From an uncultured Collinsella sp. (GTDB lineage: Bacteria > Actinomycetota > Coriobacteriia > Coriobacteriales > Coriobacteriaceae), in assembly GCA_900549195.1 (NCBI GenBank), contig URNK01000046.1, positions 1-10,928 on the forward strand: 10,928 bases of DNA. Reading direction: 5' to 3'. Shown here piece by piece: positions 1 to 6,598 of this stretch; position 1 is the first letter of the stretch, and each line of letters starts with the position of its first letter. The translations under genes were made by a program, and so were the position numbers. The notes below the pieces were generated by a model that saw only the letters and a list, made by a program, of their open reading frames with translations, searched no databases and was not told where the DNA came from.

Positions 1-47
1 GAGATGAGCGCTAGTCTCGTGGGCTCGGAGATGTGTATAAGAGACAG
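1..47 (+). other. Illumina Nextera i7 adapter with Tn5 mosaic end (non-genomic)
   Basis: Bases 14-47 match the 34-nt Nextera read-2 transposase adapter, ending in the 19-bp Tn5 mosaic end AGATGTGTATAAGAGACAG at 29-47. Bases 1-5 (GAGAT) match the end of the P7 primer and 6-13 (GAGCGCTA) occupy the 8-nt i7 index slot; its reverse complement TAGCGCTC is, from memory, Nextera XT index N723. The order P7 end, index, adapter is exactly that of a library molecule, so this is untrimmed sequencing adapter at a contig end and not a native transposon. Genomic sequence starts at about base 48. Confidence 0.97.
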
Positions 48-56
48 AAATAATTG

Positions 57-88
57 AAAAGGGTTCCGCAAGTGCGGGACCCTTTTTG
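57..88 (+). terminator. Rho-independent terminator of a gene lost beyond the contig end
   Basis: A 13-pair stem (57-69 with 74-86, one T·G wobble) closes on the loop AAGT and runs into TTTTTG. The A-run before and the T-run after make it usable in both directions. The gene it serves is not in the window. Confidence 0.85.
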
Positions 89-89
89 T

Positions 90-103
90 TTACAAATTTG
101 TAA
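90..103. promoter_or_regulatory. 14-bp perfect palindrome, candidate operator
   Basis: TTACAAATTTGTAA at 90-103 is a perfect palindrome just after the upstream terminator and 226 nt before the oppA-like start. Its size and symmetry fit a dimeric repressor site. I do not recognise the regulator. AT-rich palindromes of this length can occur by chance, so the role is inferred. Confidence 0.35.
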
Positions 104-200
104 CAGAGTCAAAATATCCCCACATACTTCGCCCAACTAAAGAAATTCTTGACCGTTGACCGGAATTAGCCCCAAATCGTGCATAAAATGCGCTACTGTA

Positions 201-229
201 TTGCGAAACGTTGGTCCGTTGTGCATAAC
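201..229 (+). promoter_or_regulatory. Candidate promoter of the peptide transporter operon
   Basis: TTGCGA at 201-206, a 17-nt spacer and CATAAC at 224-229 give a sigma-70-like pair, about 100 nt upstream of the chosen oppA start. Alternative -35-like boxes TTGACC lie at 149-154 and 156-161, with CATAAA at 182-187 as an overlong-spaced -10 partner. The promoter position is therefore uncertain. Confidence 0.3.
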
Positions 230-258
230 CAGCCATAGCGACGGGCGACGTTTTTATG

Positions 259-296
259 GTTCGGATCGGATTGTCTCGACATGTGTCCGACTGAAC
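259..296 (+). promoter_or_regulatory. Leader hairpin upstream of the oppA-like gene
   Basis: GTTC (259-262) pairs with GAAC (293-296) and TCGGA (266-270) with TCCGA (286-290), separated by a small internal loop, with a 15-nt apical loop. It ends about 20 nt before the Shine-Dalgarno at 317-323 and encloses an upstream in-frame ATG at 281, which would hinder use of that ATG. It may stabilise the mRNA 5' end; no known riboswitch was recognised in the leader. Confidence 0.3.
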
Positions 297-328
297 ATTT
301 CTTTGTCCTATCTCATAAGGAGGATGGC

Positions 329-2005
329 ATGGCTGATTCTATGTTCCACCAGCCCGTTATGGGTCGTCGCGCCTTCGTTGGCGGTACCCTTGCTGCGAGC
401 TCCATGGCTTTTCTTGCCGCATGCGGCAAGAAGGGTGGCGACGCTTCCGGTTCTGAGTCCGGTTCGACGCTGAACTTCTACATCAACAACCCGGTCTGCA
501 TCGACCCCTACAACGTCCAGGAGGACCAGGGCACTCAGGTCGAGTACCAGCTCTTTGACGCTCTGACCTCTTACGACGCCGAGAAGGGCGAGATCGTTCC
601 GCTGGCTTGCGAGTCCTTTGAGTCCAATGACGACGCCACCGAGTTTACCTTCAAAATCAAGAAGGCCAAGTTCCACAACGGTGACGACGTTACCTCCAAG
701 TCCTTCAAGCTCGGTTGGGAGCGTCTGGTCAACACCAAGTCGGCCATCGCTACCGAGTACGGCCCTTCCGAGGTCTCCTATCACCTTTCCATGGTCGAGG
801 GTTATGACGACCTGCTTGCCGGTAACGCTACCGAGCTCAGCGGTGTTACGTGCCCCGACGATGAGACCCTCGTCGTCAAGCTGTCTTCCGCTTACGCTGA
901 CTTCCCCTTCGTCGCCTCTCATCCGGCTCTGGCCCCGGTTCCCGAGTGCGCCGAGTCCGATGTCAAGAGCTTCTATCTTGCCCCGGTCGGTAACGGCCCG
1001 TTCATGATGGACGGCAAGTGGGAGGATGGCCAGGAGATCAACGTCAAGAAGTTCGACGATTACTATGGCGACAAGGCCAAGATCGATGGCATCCACTTCC
1101 AGGTCATCAAGGACATGGAGACCGCTTACAAGGAGTTCCAGGCCGGTAACCTCGATGTCTGCGACGTTCCCGTCGCTCAGATCGATGCCGCCAAGAAGGA
1201 TCGCGGCGTGTCCAAGGACGGCTACACCATGGGTGACGGCGAGCGCATGCTGCTCGGCGCCGAGCCTTCCACGTACTATCTGACCTGCAACACCACGGCC
1301 GAGCCGTTCAACAACGCCGACCTGCGTAGGGGCATCTCCTTGGCCATTAACCGTGAGGCCATCTGCAAGACCATCTTCAAGGGTACCCGTACCCCCGCCG
1401 ACGGCATTGTTCCTCCGGGCATCGATGGCTACAAGGAGGGCGCATGGGAGTTCTGCGCCTACGACGTCGACAAGGCTAACGAGTACCTCGACAAGGTTGC
1501 TCCTGCCGGTGCCAACGGTGACCGTGGCATTAGTGTGACCCTTTCCTACAACCAGGACGGTGGCCACAAGGAGATCATGGAGTCCATCATCGGCGACCTC
1601 GCCAAGGTTGGCGTTACCGCTGTCTCCGATACCCCTGAGTGGTCTGCCCTGCTCGAGCAGTATCAGAACTTTAACTATCAGTTCGGTCGTCTGGGTTGGA
1701 TTGCCGACTACCCGATCATGGACAACTTCCTGTATCCGCTGTTCCACTCCGACTCCCTCGGTGGCGACAACCGCTCCGGTTACAACAACCCCGAGTTCGA
1801 CGCCAAGGTCGACGAGGCTCGTACTATTGTTGACGACGAGGAGCGCGTCGCTAAGATGCAGGAGGCCGACGCAATGGTCGCTGCCGACTGCCCGGTCATC
1901 CCGATTATGTTCTACACGCACACCATCGCCGGCTCCGATCGCATTAAGCACCTCTATGTCGATCCGCAGAAGCACGCCGATCTGGGTACCGCTGAGCTCG
2001 CCTAA
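329..2005 (+). CDS. oppA: Peptide ABC transporter substrate-binding lipoprotein (SBP family 5)
   Basis: This extracellular receptor (558 aa) captures oligopeptides and hands them to the OppBC pore. The start at 329 is chosen over the in-frame ATG at 281 because AAGGAGG (317-323) lies 5 nt upstream and the protein then begins with a proper signal peptide. Residues 12-18 contain a twin-arginine motif (GRRAFVG), then a hydrophobic stretch and the lipobox LAAC with Cys32 as the lipidation site, followed by a Gly/Ser linker. This predicts Tat export and anchoring on the outer face of the membrane. The mature part shows family-5 landmarks: the N-terminal FDALTSYD region, FHNGDDVTSKSF, and FNNADLRRGISLAINREAI in the second lobe. 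The 558-aa length is normal. It heads the oppABCDF-type operon. The opp versus dpp name, and so peptide length preference, cannot be decided from sequence alone. Confidence 0.93.
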   Translation: MADSMFHQPVMGRRAFVGGTLAASSMAFLAACGKKGGDASGSESGSTLNFYINNPVCIDPYNVQEDQGTQVEYQLFDALTSYDAEKGEIVPLACESFESNDDATEFTFKIKKAKFHNGDDVTSKSFKLGWERLVNTKSAIATEYGPSEVSYHLSMVEGYDDLLAGNATELSGVTCPDDETLVVKLSSAYADFPFVASHPALAPVPECAESDVKSFYLAPVGNGPFMMDGKWEDGQEINVKKFDDYYGDKAKIDGIHFQVIKDMETAYKEFQAGNLDVCDVPVAQIDAAKKDRGVSKDGYTMGDGERMLLGAEPSTYYLTCNTTAEPFNNADLRRGISLAINREAICKTIFKGTRTPADGIVPPGIDGYKEGAWEFCAYDVDKANEYLDKVAPAGANGDRGISVTLSYNQDGGHKEIMESIIGDLAKVGVTAVSDTPEWSALLEQYQNFNYQFGRLGWIADYPIMDNFLYPLFHSDSLGGDNRSGYNNPEFDAKVDEARTIVDDEERVAKMQEADAMVAADCPVIPIMFYTHTIAGSDRIKHLYVDPQKHADLGTAELA

Positions 2006-2016
2006 GAGTTTGCAGC

Positions 2017-2087
2017 TTCCGTGAGGGTCAAGTATTTACGTAGACCTCATGGGAAACATACAGTTCTCCCTAACCTGGGGTAAACTG
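2017..2087 (+). promoter_or_regulatory. Two intercistronic hairpins after the oppA stop
   Basis: The first hairpin, 2017-2029 with 2043-2054, has 12 pairs including two wobbles and one bulged G. The second, 2061-2087, pairs CAGTT with AACTG and CCC with GGG across an internal loop. Neither has a T-tract, so they look like mRNA 3'-end-protecting or processing structures. A weak promoter-like pair, TTGCAG (2010-2015) and TATTTA (2033-2038) with 17-nt spacing, overlaps them. Confidence 0.4.
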
Positions 2088-2101
2088 GCTGATGGTAATT
2101 T

Positions 2102-2134
2102 TGGGATGCCGGTCTGGCGATCGGCATCCCATTT
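2102..2134 (+). terminator. Weak or leaky terminator between oppA and oppB
   Basis: A perfect 10-bp stem (TGGGATGCCG 2102-2111 with CGGCATCCCA 2122-2131) and a 10-nt loop is followed by only three T's. It would attenuate transcription into oppBCDF while protecting the upstream oppA message, a common arrangement in importer operons where receptor is needed in excess. Whether it terminates is inferred. Confidence 0.55.
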
Positions 2135-2161
2135 AGGTTAATCCCTAGATAGGGGAGTGGT

Positions 2162-3199
2162 ATGGGTAAGTACATCGTTAAACGTGTGCTTCAGTTCATC
2201 CCGGTGTTTTTGGGCGTTACGCTGATTCTGTTCGCCCTCCAGAATATCGTGCCGGGAGATCCGATCAAGCTGATCGGTGGAGACAAGGCTCTGTCCCCCG
2301 AGGTGGAGCTTCAGCTTCGTGTTCGCTATCACCTGGTCCAGACGGACGAGGACGGCAACGCGATCCTTGACGAGAACGGCGACCCCGTTCAAACGTCGCT
2401 CGTGGACCGTTACTTGTATTACATGAACGGCCTGCTTCATGGCGATCTGGGCAATTCGTATCAGCGCAAGCTGCCGGTTACGGAAATCTTCGCCCAGAAG
2501 TATCCGTATACGGTCAAACTTGCCGCGTGCGCCATCGTACTCGAGGCGATCATGGGTATCGGTGCGGGTATCATTTCGGCGGTAAAGCGTTATTCCTTCT
2601 GGGATATTTTGGTAACGCTCACCACGTCGATCCTCGTTGCGGTCCCGGCCTTCTGGCTCGGTATGTTGTTGCAGCTGTTCTTTGGCGTCATCCTCAAGGA
2701 CGCCACGGGCGGTGCATTCTCCATGCCGATCTCGGGTGCCGGTGGTTCCAGCTCTCAGTATCAGGATTGGATGCACTATGTGCTTCCGACCATTACGCTG
2801 GCTTCGGTTTCGACCGCTTACGCTGCCCGCATTATGCGCTCGCAGCTGCTTGACGTCATGAACCAGGATTACATCCGTACGGCAAAGGCCAAGGGTCTCT
2901 CCAATCGTGCGATCATCATCAAGCATGCGCTTAAGAATGCACTCATCCCCGTCGTTACCTATATTGGTGTCGACTTTGGTGGCATGCTTTCGGGCGCCAT
3001 CCTGACCGAGACGGTCTTTAACTGGCCCGGTATCGGCTATGAGGTCTATCGCGCCATTAGCATGCGTGACTGGCCCATCGTTATGGGCGGCGTTACGCTC
3101 ATCGTTGTCGTCGTCATGGTGATCAACCTGCTCGTCGACATTAGCTATGCATTCCTCGACCCGCGCATCCGCCTTGGCGGTCCGTCGGATAAGGCCTAA
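2162..3199 (+). CDS. oppB: Peptide ABC transporter permease, OppB/DppB type
   Basis: One of two membrane subunits that form the peptide channel (345 aa). The start has AGGGGAG at 2151-2157, 4 nt upstream. The N-terminus MGKYIVKRVLQFIPVFLGVT with NIVPGDP is the standard OppB/DppB opening, with a first membrane helix at about 10-30 and further helices around 119-140, 150-175, 205-225, 262-283 and 308-332. The cytoplasmic EAA loop that docks on the ATPase is at about residues 236-263 (DYIRTAKAKGLSNRAIIIKH), including the conserved Gly after AKAK. Residues 60-82 carry an acidic stretch (TDEDGNAILDENGDP) where related proteins usually have a short linker before the HGDLG motif at 93-97; it should face outward. 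It follows the leaky terminator after oppA and is 14 nt ahead of oppC. Confidence 0.94.
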   Translation: MGKYIVKRVLQFIPVFLGVTLILFALQNIVPGDPIKLIGGDKALSPEVELQLRVRYHLVQTDEDGNAILDENGDPVQTSLVDRYLYYMNGLLHGDLGNSYQRKLPVTEIFAQKYPYTVKLAACAIVLEAIMGIGAGIISAVKRYSFWDILVTLTTSILVAVPAFWLGMLLQLFFGVILKDATGGAFSMPISGAGGSSSQYQDWMHYVLPTITLASVSTAYAARIMRSQLLDVMNQDYIRTAKAKGLSNRAIIIKHALKNALIPVVTYIGVDFGGMLSGAILTETVFNWPGIGYEVYRAISMRDWPIVMGGVTLIVVVVMVINLLVDISYAFLDPRIRLGGPSDKA

Positions 3200-3213
3200 G
3201 GGAGGTACGTCTC

Positions 3214-4149
3214 ATGCAGGAAACTGATTCTCAGTCTCAGGAGCAGGCTACCGCCACCAAGGTCGCATCTGCTCCCGCCAAGTCCCGCACGCTGTGGGGC
3301 GACGCTTTTAAGCGTCTTCGTAAGAACAAGCTCGCCGTTATCGGTGTCTGCTGGATCATCATCGTCGTTGTGGTTGCCCTGACCGCAGATCTGTGGGCTA
3401 AGCCCTGGCTCGGTTCTCCGACGGCTTCCGACTCGACCACTATGGCCGAGACGTCGCTGCTGGCTCCGTGTGCAGAGCATCCGTTTGGCACCGACGCCCT
3501 TGGTCGTGACATTCTTGTCCGCGTTATCTACGGTGCGCGCGTTTCGCTGTCCGTCGGAATTATGGCCACCGCGATCTCCACGCTGATTGGTCTGGTCATG
3601 GGTGCTCTGGCCGGTTTCTACGGCGGCATCTGGGATACGATCATCATGCGCTGTGCGGACATCTTCCTGGCGTTCCCGTACGTGCTGTTCGTTGTCGCCA
3701 TGATCGCCGTTATCGGCCGTGGTCTTCAGAACGTCTTTATCGCCATCGGTATTCTCGGCTGGCCTTCGATTGCGCGCGTCTTCCGCTCTGCGATCTTGAC
3801 CGTCAAGGAAAACGACTATGTTGATGCTGCGCGCGCGATGGGTGCATCTGATGCTCGTATCGTTGTACGTCACATCTTCCCGAACTCCGTCGCCTCCATC
3901 GTGGTCTACGCGACCATGAACATTGGTGGCGCCATTCTGACCGAGTCCGCTCTGTCCTTCCTCGGCATGGGCGTTATTCCGCCTACGCCTTCGTGGGGCT
4001 CCATGATTCAGGACGGTCAGCAGTATCTTCTGACCGCTCCCTGGATGATGATCATGCCCGGTCTGGCAATTCTCTCGACGGTGCTCGCCTTCACCCTGCT
4101 GGGTGACGGTCTGCGCGACGCCCTCGACGTCAAGATGAAGGACGCATAA
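3214..4149 (+). CDS. oppC: Peptide ABC transporter permease, OppC/DppC type
   Basis: Partner membrane subunit of the OppB-like permease (311 aa). AAGGGAGG at 3198-3205 overlaps the oppB stop and sits 8 nt before the ATG. A polar, Gln/Ala-rich cytoplasmic tail (1-28) leads into the OppC N-terminal region (WGDAFKRLRKNKLAVIGV) and a first helix at about 41-60. HPFGTDALGRDILVRVIYGAR at about 89-109 is a hallmark of this subfamily. The EAA loop is at about 201-224 (DYVDAARAMGASDARIVVRH), and FLGMGVIPPTPSWG at 249-262 is the usual C-terminal signature. The length is typical. The gene is translationally close to both neighbours, with only 2 nt before oppD. Confidence 0.94.
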   Translation: MQETDSQSQEQATATKVASAPAKSRTLWGDAFKRLRKNKLAVIGVCWIIIVVVVALTADLWAKPWLGSPTASDSTTMAETSLLAPCAEHPFGTDALGRDILVRVIYGARVSLSVGIMATAISTLIGLVMGALAGFYGGIWDTIIMRCADIFLAFPYVLFVVAMIAVIGRGLQNVFIAIGILGWPSIARVFRSAILTVKENDYVDAARAMGASDARIVVRHIFPNSVASIVVYATMNIGGAILTESALSFLGMGVIPPTPSWGSMIQDGQQYLLTAPWMMIMPGLAILSTVLAFTLLGDGLRDALDVKMKDA

Positions 4150-4151
4150 GG

Positions 4152-5243
4152 ATGAAGAAGAACAAGAACTATGTGGACCTGAAGGACCAGCCGGTTCCTG
4201 AGGGCCAGCATCTGCTCGAGGTCGATGACCTTAAGATGTATTTCCACACCGAGGATGGCGTTGTTCGCGCTGTCGACGGTGTCTCCTACACGCTCGATCG
4301 CGGCGAGACCCTGGGCGTCGTCGGTGAGTCCGGCTCCGGTAAGTCCGTGACCGCCATGACCATCATGGGCCTCATCTCGATGCCTCCGGGAAAGATCGAG
4401 GGCGGCGACGTTCGCTATCGCGGTCGTTCTATCCTCGAGATGACCGAGGAGGAGATGCAGCACATTCGCGGCAACGACATCGCGATGATCTTCCAGGATC
4501 CTATGACCTCCTTGAACCCGGTCTATAAGATCGGCAAGCAGGTGGGCGAGGGCCTTCGTCTGCACCGTGGCTACTCCAAGCAGGAGGCGCTCAAGCGCGC
4601 TACCGAGCTTTTGGACCTCGTGGGTATCCCCGAGCCCGAGAAGCGCGTCAATGAGTATCCGCACCAGTTCTCCGGCGGTATGCGTCAGCGTGTCATGATC
4701 GCTATGGCTCTTGCCTGCGATCCCGATATCCTGATTGCCGACGAGCCCACGACGGCTCTGGACGTTACCATTCAGGCTCAGATTATCGAGCTCATGCAGG
4801 AAATGCAGGAGAAGAACGGCAACGCCATCATCATGATTACCCATGACCTGGGCGTCGTTGCCGATATGGCTGATAAGATCATGGTTATGTACGCCGGCCG
4901 TCCCGTCGAGTTCGGTACTGCTGAGGAAATCTTCTACGAGAGTCGCCACCCCTACACCTGGGGCCTTATCCGCTCCATCCCGGAGCAGGCCATCGAAGAG
5001 AAGAAGCCGCTTACGCCGATTCACGGCAACCCGCCTTCGCTCATGAACCTGCCTGAGGGCTGCGTCTTCTCTCCTCGTTGTCCCTATGCGACGGACAAGT
5101 GCCGCAAGCAGCGCCCCGAGCGCGTTGTCACCGAGTCTGGTCATTACTCTGCGTGCCACTACTCCGGTGACCCCGAGTTCCTCAAGAACGCTCCTGAGAC
5201 GTCCCGTACGCGCAAGGATTCCAAGAAGGGAGGCGAGGCGTAA
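4152..5243 (+). CDS. oppD: Peptide ABC transporter ATP-binding protein, OppD/DppD type
   Basis: Cytoplasmic ATPase (363 aa) that drives import together with OppF. The nucleotide-binding domain is complete: Walker A GESGSGKS 58-65, Q-loop Gln115, signature FSGGMRQR 173-180, Walker B ILIADEP 193-199 with Glu198, D-loop around 202-204 and switch His231. The C-terminal oligopeptide-transporter extension contains HPYTWGL (266-272) and four cysteines, C304, C310, C317 and C335, placed like those that hold a [4Fe-4S] cluster in DppD structures. The tail after 340 is Lys/Arg-rich and probably disordered. The SD is AAGGA at 4138-4142 inside the oppC end. The TAA stop shares one base with the next ATG (TAATG), implying coupled translation. 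Confidence 0.95.
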   Translation: MKKNKNYVDLKDQPVPEGQHLLEVDDLKMYFHTEDGVVRAVDGVSYTLDRGETLGVVGESGSGKSVTAMTIMGLISMPPGKIEGGDVRYRGRSILEMTEEEMQHIRGNDIAMIFQDPMTSLNPVYKIGKQVGEGLRLHRGYSKQEALKRATELLDLVGIPEPEKRVNEYPHQFSGGMRQRVMIAMALACDPDILIADEPTTALDVTIQAQIIELMQEMQEKNGNAIIMITHDLGVVADMADKIMVMYAGRPVEFGTAEEIFYESRHPYTWGLIRSIPEQAIEEKKPLTPIHGNPPSLMNLPEGCVFSPRCPYATDKCRKQRPERVVTESGHYSACHYSGDPEFLKNAPETSRTRKDSKKGGEA

Positions 5244-6271
5244 TGGCAGATACCAACGAGCGTACTCCGCTGCTGAAGGTCGAGCACCTCTCTAAGGAGT
5301 TCCCCGCTGAGTCCGGCATGTTCGCCAAGCGCTTCTCCAAGCGTGTTGTCTCTGCAGTAAATGACATTTCGTTCGAGATTTATCCGGGCGAGACCTTTGG
5401 TCTGGTTGGTGAGTCTGGTTGCGGTAAGTCCACGACGGGTCGCACCATCATGCGCCTGACCAAGCCGACCGCCGGTAAGGTGTTCTTCCAGGGTAAAGAC
5501 GTTGCCGAGATGAGCAAGCATGAGATCAAGGACATGCGTCGCGAGATGCAGTTTATCTTCCAGGATCCTTATGCTTCGCTCAATCCCCGTATGACCATCG
5601 GCGAGATCGTCTCCGAGCCCATGACCATTCATGGCGTGGGTACCAAGGAGGAGCGTATCGAGCGCGTCCGCGAGCTGCTGGACGTCGTCGGTCTGAATCC
5701 CGAGCACATCAACCGTTATCCGCACGAGTTCTCGGGCGGCCAGCGTCAGCGTGTCGGCATCGCCCGCGCGTTCGCTTTGAAGCCCAAGCTGATCATCTGC
5801 GACGAGCCGGTTTCCGCTCTGGATGTGTCCATTCAGGCCCAGGTTCTGAACCTTCTTAAGGAGCTCCAGGACAAGTTCGGTACCGCATATCTGTTTATCG
5901 CCCACGACCTGTCCGTCGTGCAGCACATCTCCGATCGCGTTGCCGTTATGTACCTGGGCAAGATGGTCGAGGTTTCGGACTGGAAGACGCTCTACAGTGA
6001 GCCGCACCACCCGTACACGCAGTCGCTGCTGTCTGCCGTGCCGGTGCCCGATCCGGATATCCAGAAGACCCGCAAGCGCATCATCCTCGCCGGCGATCCG
6101 CCGTCGCCGCTGGATCCGCCGACCGGCTGCCGTTTCCACACGCGCTGCCCGATCGCGCAGGGCATCTGCTCCGAAAAGCTTCCCGAGTTTAAGGAAGTTG
6201 CCCCGGGTCACTGCTGCGCTTGTCACTTCGCGGAGCCGTTCCCGATCAAGGAATCGCACATCGACCTGTAG
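5243..6271 (+). CDS. oppF: Peptide ABC transporter ATP-binding protein, OppF/DppF type
   Basis: Second ATPase (342 aa), expected to pair with the OppD-like subunit. AAGGGAGG at 5226-5233 lies 9 nt before the ATG, inside the oppD tail. Motifs: Walker A GESGCGKS 56-63, Q-loop Gln107, signature FSGGQRQR 163-170, Walker B LIICDEP 183-189 with Glu188 and His221. The SALDVSIQAQV stretch after Walker B is characteristic. The C-terminal extension has HPYTQSLLSAVP (256-267) and cysteines C296, C302 and C309 plus a C324/C325/C327 group, again matching a probable Fe-S site, with one or two spare cysteines in the last cluster. This is the last gene of the operon; its stop is 14 nt before a large inverted repeat that could form the mRNA 3' end. 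Confidence 0.95.
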   Translation: MADTNERTPLLKVEHLSKEFPAESGMFAKRFSKRVVSAVNDISFEIYPGETFGLVGESGCGKSTTGRTIMRLTKPTAGKVFFQGKDVAEMSKHEIKDMRREMQFIFQDPYASLNPRMTIGEIVSEPMTIHGVGTKEERIERVRELLDVVGLNPEHINRYPHEFSGGQRQRVGIARAFALKPKLIICDEPVSALDVSIQAQVLNLLKELQDKFGTAYLFIAHDLSVVQHISDRVAVMYLGKMVEVSDWKTLYSEPHHPYTQSLLSAVPVPDPDIQKTRKRIILAGDPPSPLDPPTGCRFHTRCPIAQGICSEKLPEFKEVAPGHCCACHFAEPFPIKESHIDL

Positions 6272-6285
6272 TCGGTTGTTTGTCC

Positions 6286-6417
6286 GGGCCCGTGCTGGAC
6301 TTAGTTTTCAGAACGTCCTCGACCATGGAAACCCCCTTATCCTGCTCCTTCGGAGCTGCGGATAAGGGGGTTTCCTGGTCTGCGGAATGTTCTGAAAACT
6401 AAGTCCAGCACGGGCCC
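6286..6417 (+). repeat. Long two-tier hairpin element 1, downstream of oppF
   Basis: Outer arms 6286-6314 and 6389-6417 are perfect reverse complements over 29 bp. Inside is an asymmetric internal loop (GTCCTC 6315-6320 against TGCGGAAT 6381-6388), then a 5-bp helix (6321-6325 with 6376-6380), a bulged T6326, a perfect 16-bp helix (6327-6342 with 6360-6375) and a small GCTCC/GGAGC tip hairpin. It shares its internal-loop sequence and outer-helix length with the element at 6599-6723. No long T-tract follows, so it is not a classic terminator, although it could act as the operon's 3' end. No clear target duplication flanks it. Confidence 0.85.
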
Positions 6418-6427
6418 TGCGGCAACT

Positions 6428-6461
6428 CGGCAGGGGGAGTGCGATTCCTTGATCGCTCACT
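6428..6461 (-). repeat. Partial relative of hairpin element 2
   Basis: The plus strand reads GCAGGGGGAG at 6430-6439, then TGCGAT, a 5-nt loop and ATCGCTCAC at 6452-6460. Element 2 has the same GCAGGGGGAG followed by CGAT and later ATCGCTCA. The stem here is short: AGTGCGAT (6438-6445) with ATCGctCACT (6452-6461), carrying a 2-nt bulge. It looks like an inner helix plus one side of the conserved loop, without the outer helix, so a decayed or shortened copy in the same orientation as element 2. Confidence 0.5.
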
Positions 6462-6482
6462 TAGTTTAATAAGAAATTGAGC

Positions 6483-6508
6483 GAGGCCGGAGCTTTAGCT
6501 CCGGCCTC
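6483..6508. repeat. Perfect 12-bp inverted repeat (hairpin)
   Basis: GAGGCCGGAGCT (6483-6494) and AGCTCCGGCCTC (6497-6508) are perfect reverse complements around TT. There is no T-run after it on the plus strand; on the minus strand only a weak, interrupted one follows. It may be a structural element of the hairpin-dense spacer; function unknown. Confidence 0.7.
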
Positions 6509-6518
6509 CCCATATAAG

Positions 6519-6537
6519 GGCTCGGCAAAGCCGAGCC
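6519..6537. repeat. Perfect 8-bp hairpin with AAA loop
   Basis: GGCTCGGC (6519-6526), AAA, GCCGAGCC (6530-6537). It lies 10 nt after the preceding inverted repeat, and neither has a proper terminator tail. Bases 6538-6598 between it and element 2 hold nothing I can name, apart from GAGAACTGTGC at 6570-6580, which recurs inverted at 6783-6793 overlapping the tRNA-Leu promoter. Confidence 0.65.
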
Positions 6538-6598
6538 ACCAAATTTGCATCAGCCCCCAGAACATGTTTGAGAACTGTGCCTGAAGTACGTATTTGCA

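Noticed and set aside
29..47. Tn5 mosaic end as evidence of a native transposon
   Set aside because: It is preceded directly by the Nextera adapter, index slot and P7 end, so it comes from library preparation.
156..473. 105-codon frame overlapping the oppA start
   Set aside because: It lies in a different frame from the lipoprotein, has no SD and shows no domain; the real start at 329 explains the region.
308..1975. 555-codon open frame on the minus strand opposite the oppA-like gene
   Set aside because: Its translation is Val/Leu/Gly-rich with no recognisable domain. The sense frame is an unmistakable SBP, and strong third-position C/G bias keeps the antisense frame open. Similar frames opposite oppC, oppD and oppF (4017-5159, 5159-6259) are the same effect.
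6326..6375. Classic Rho-independent terminator for the opp operon inside element 1
   Set aside because: The helix ends in GGGGGTTTCC with no run of T's at its 3' base, so intrinsic termination is doubtful.
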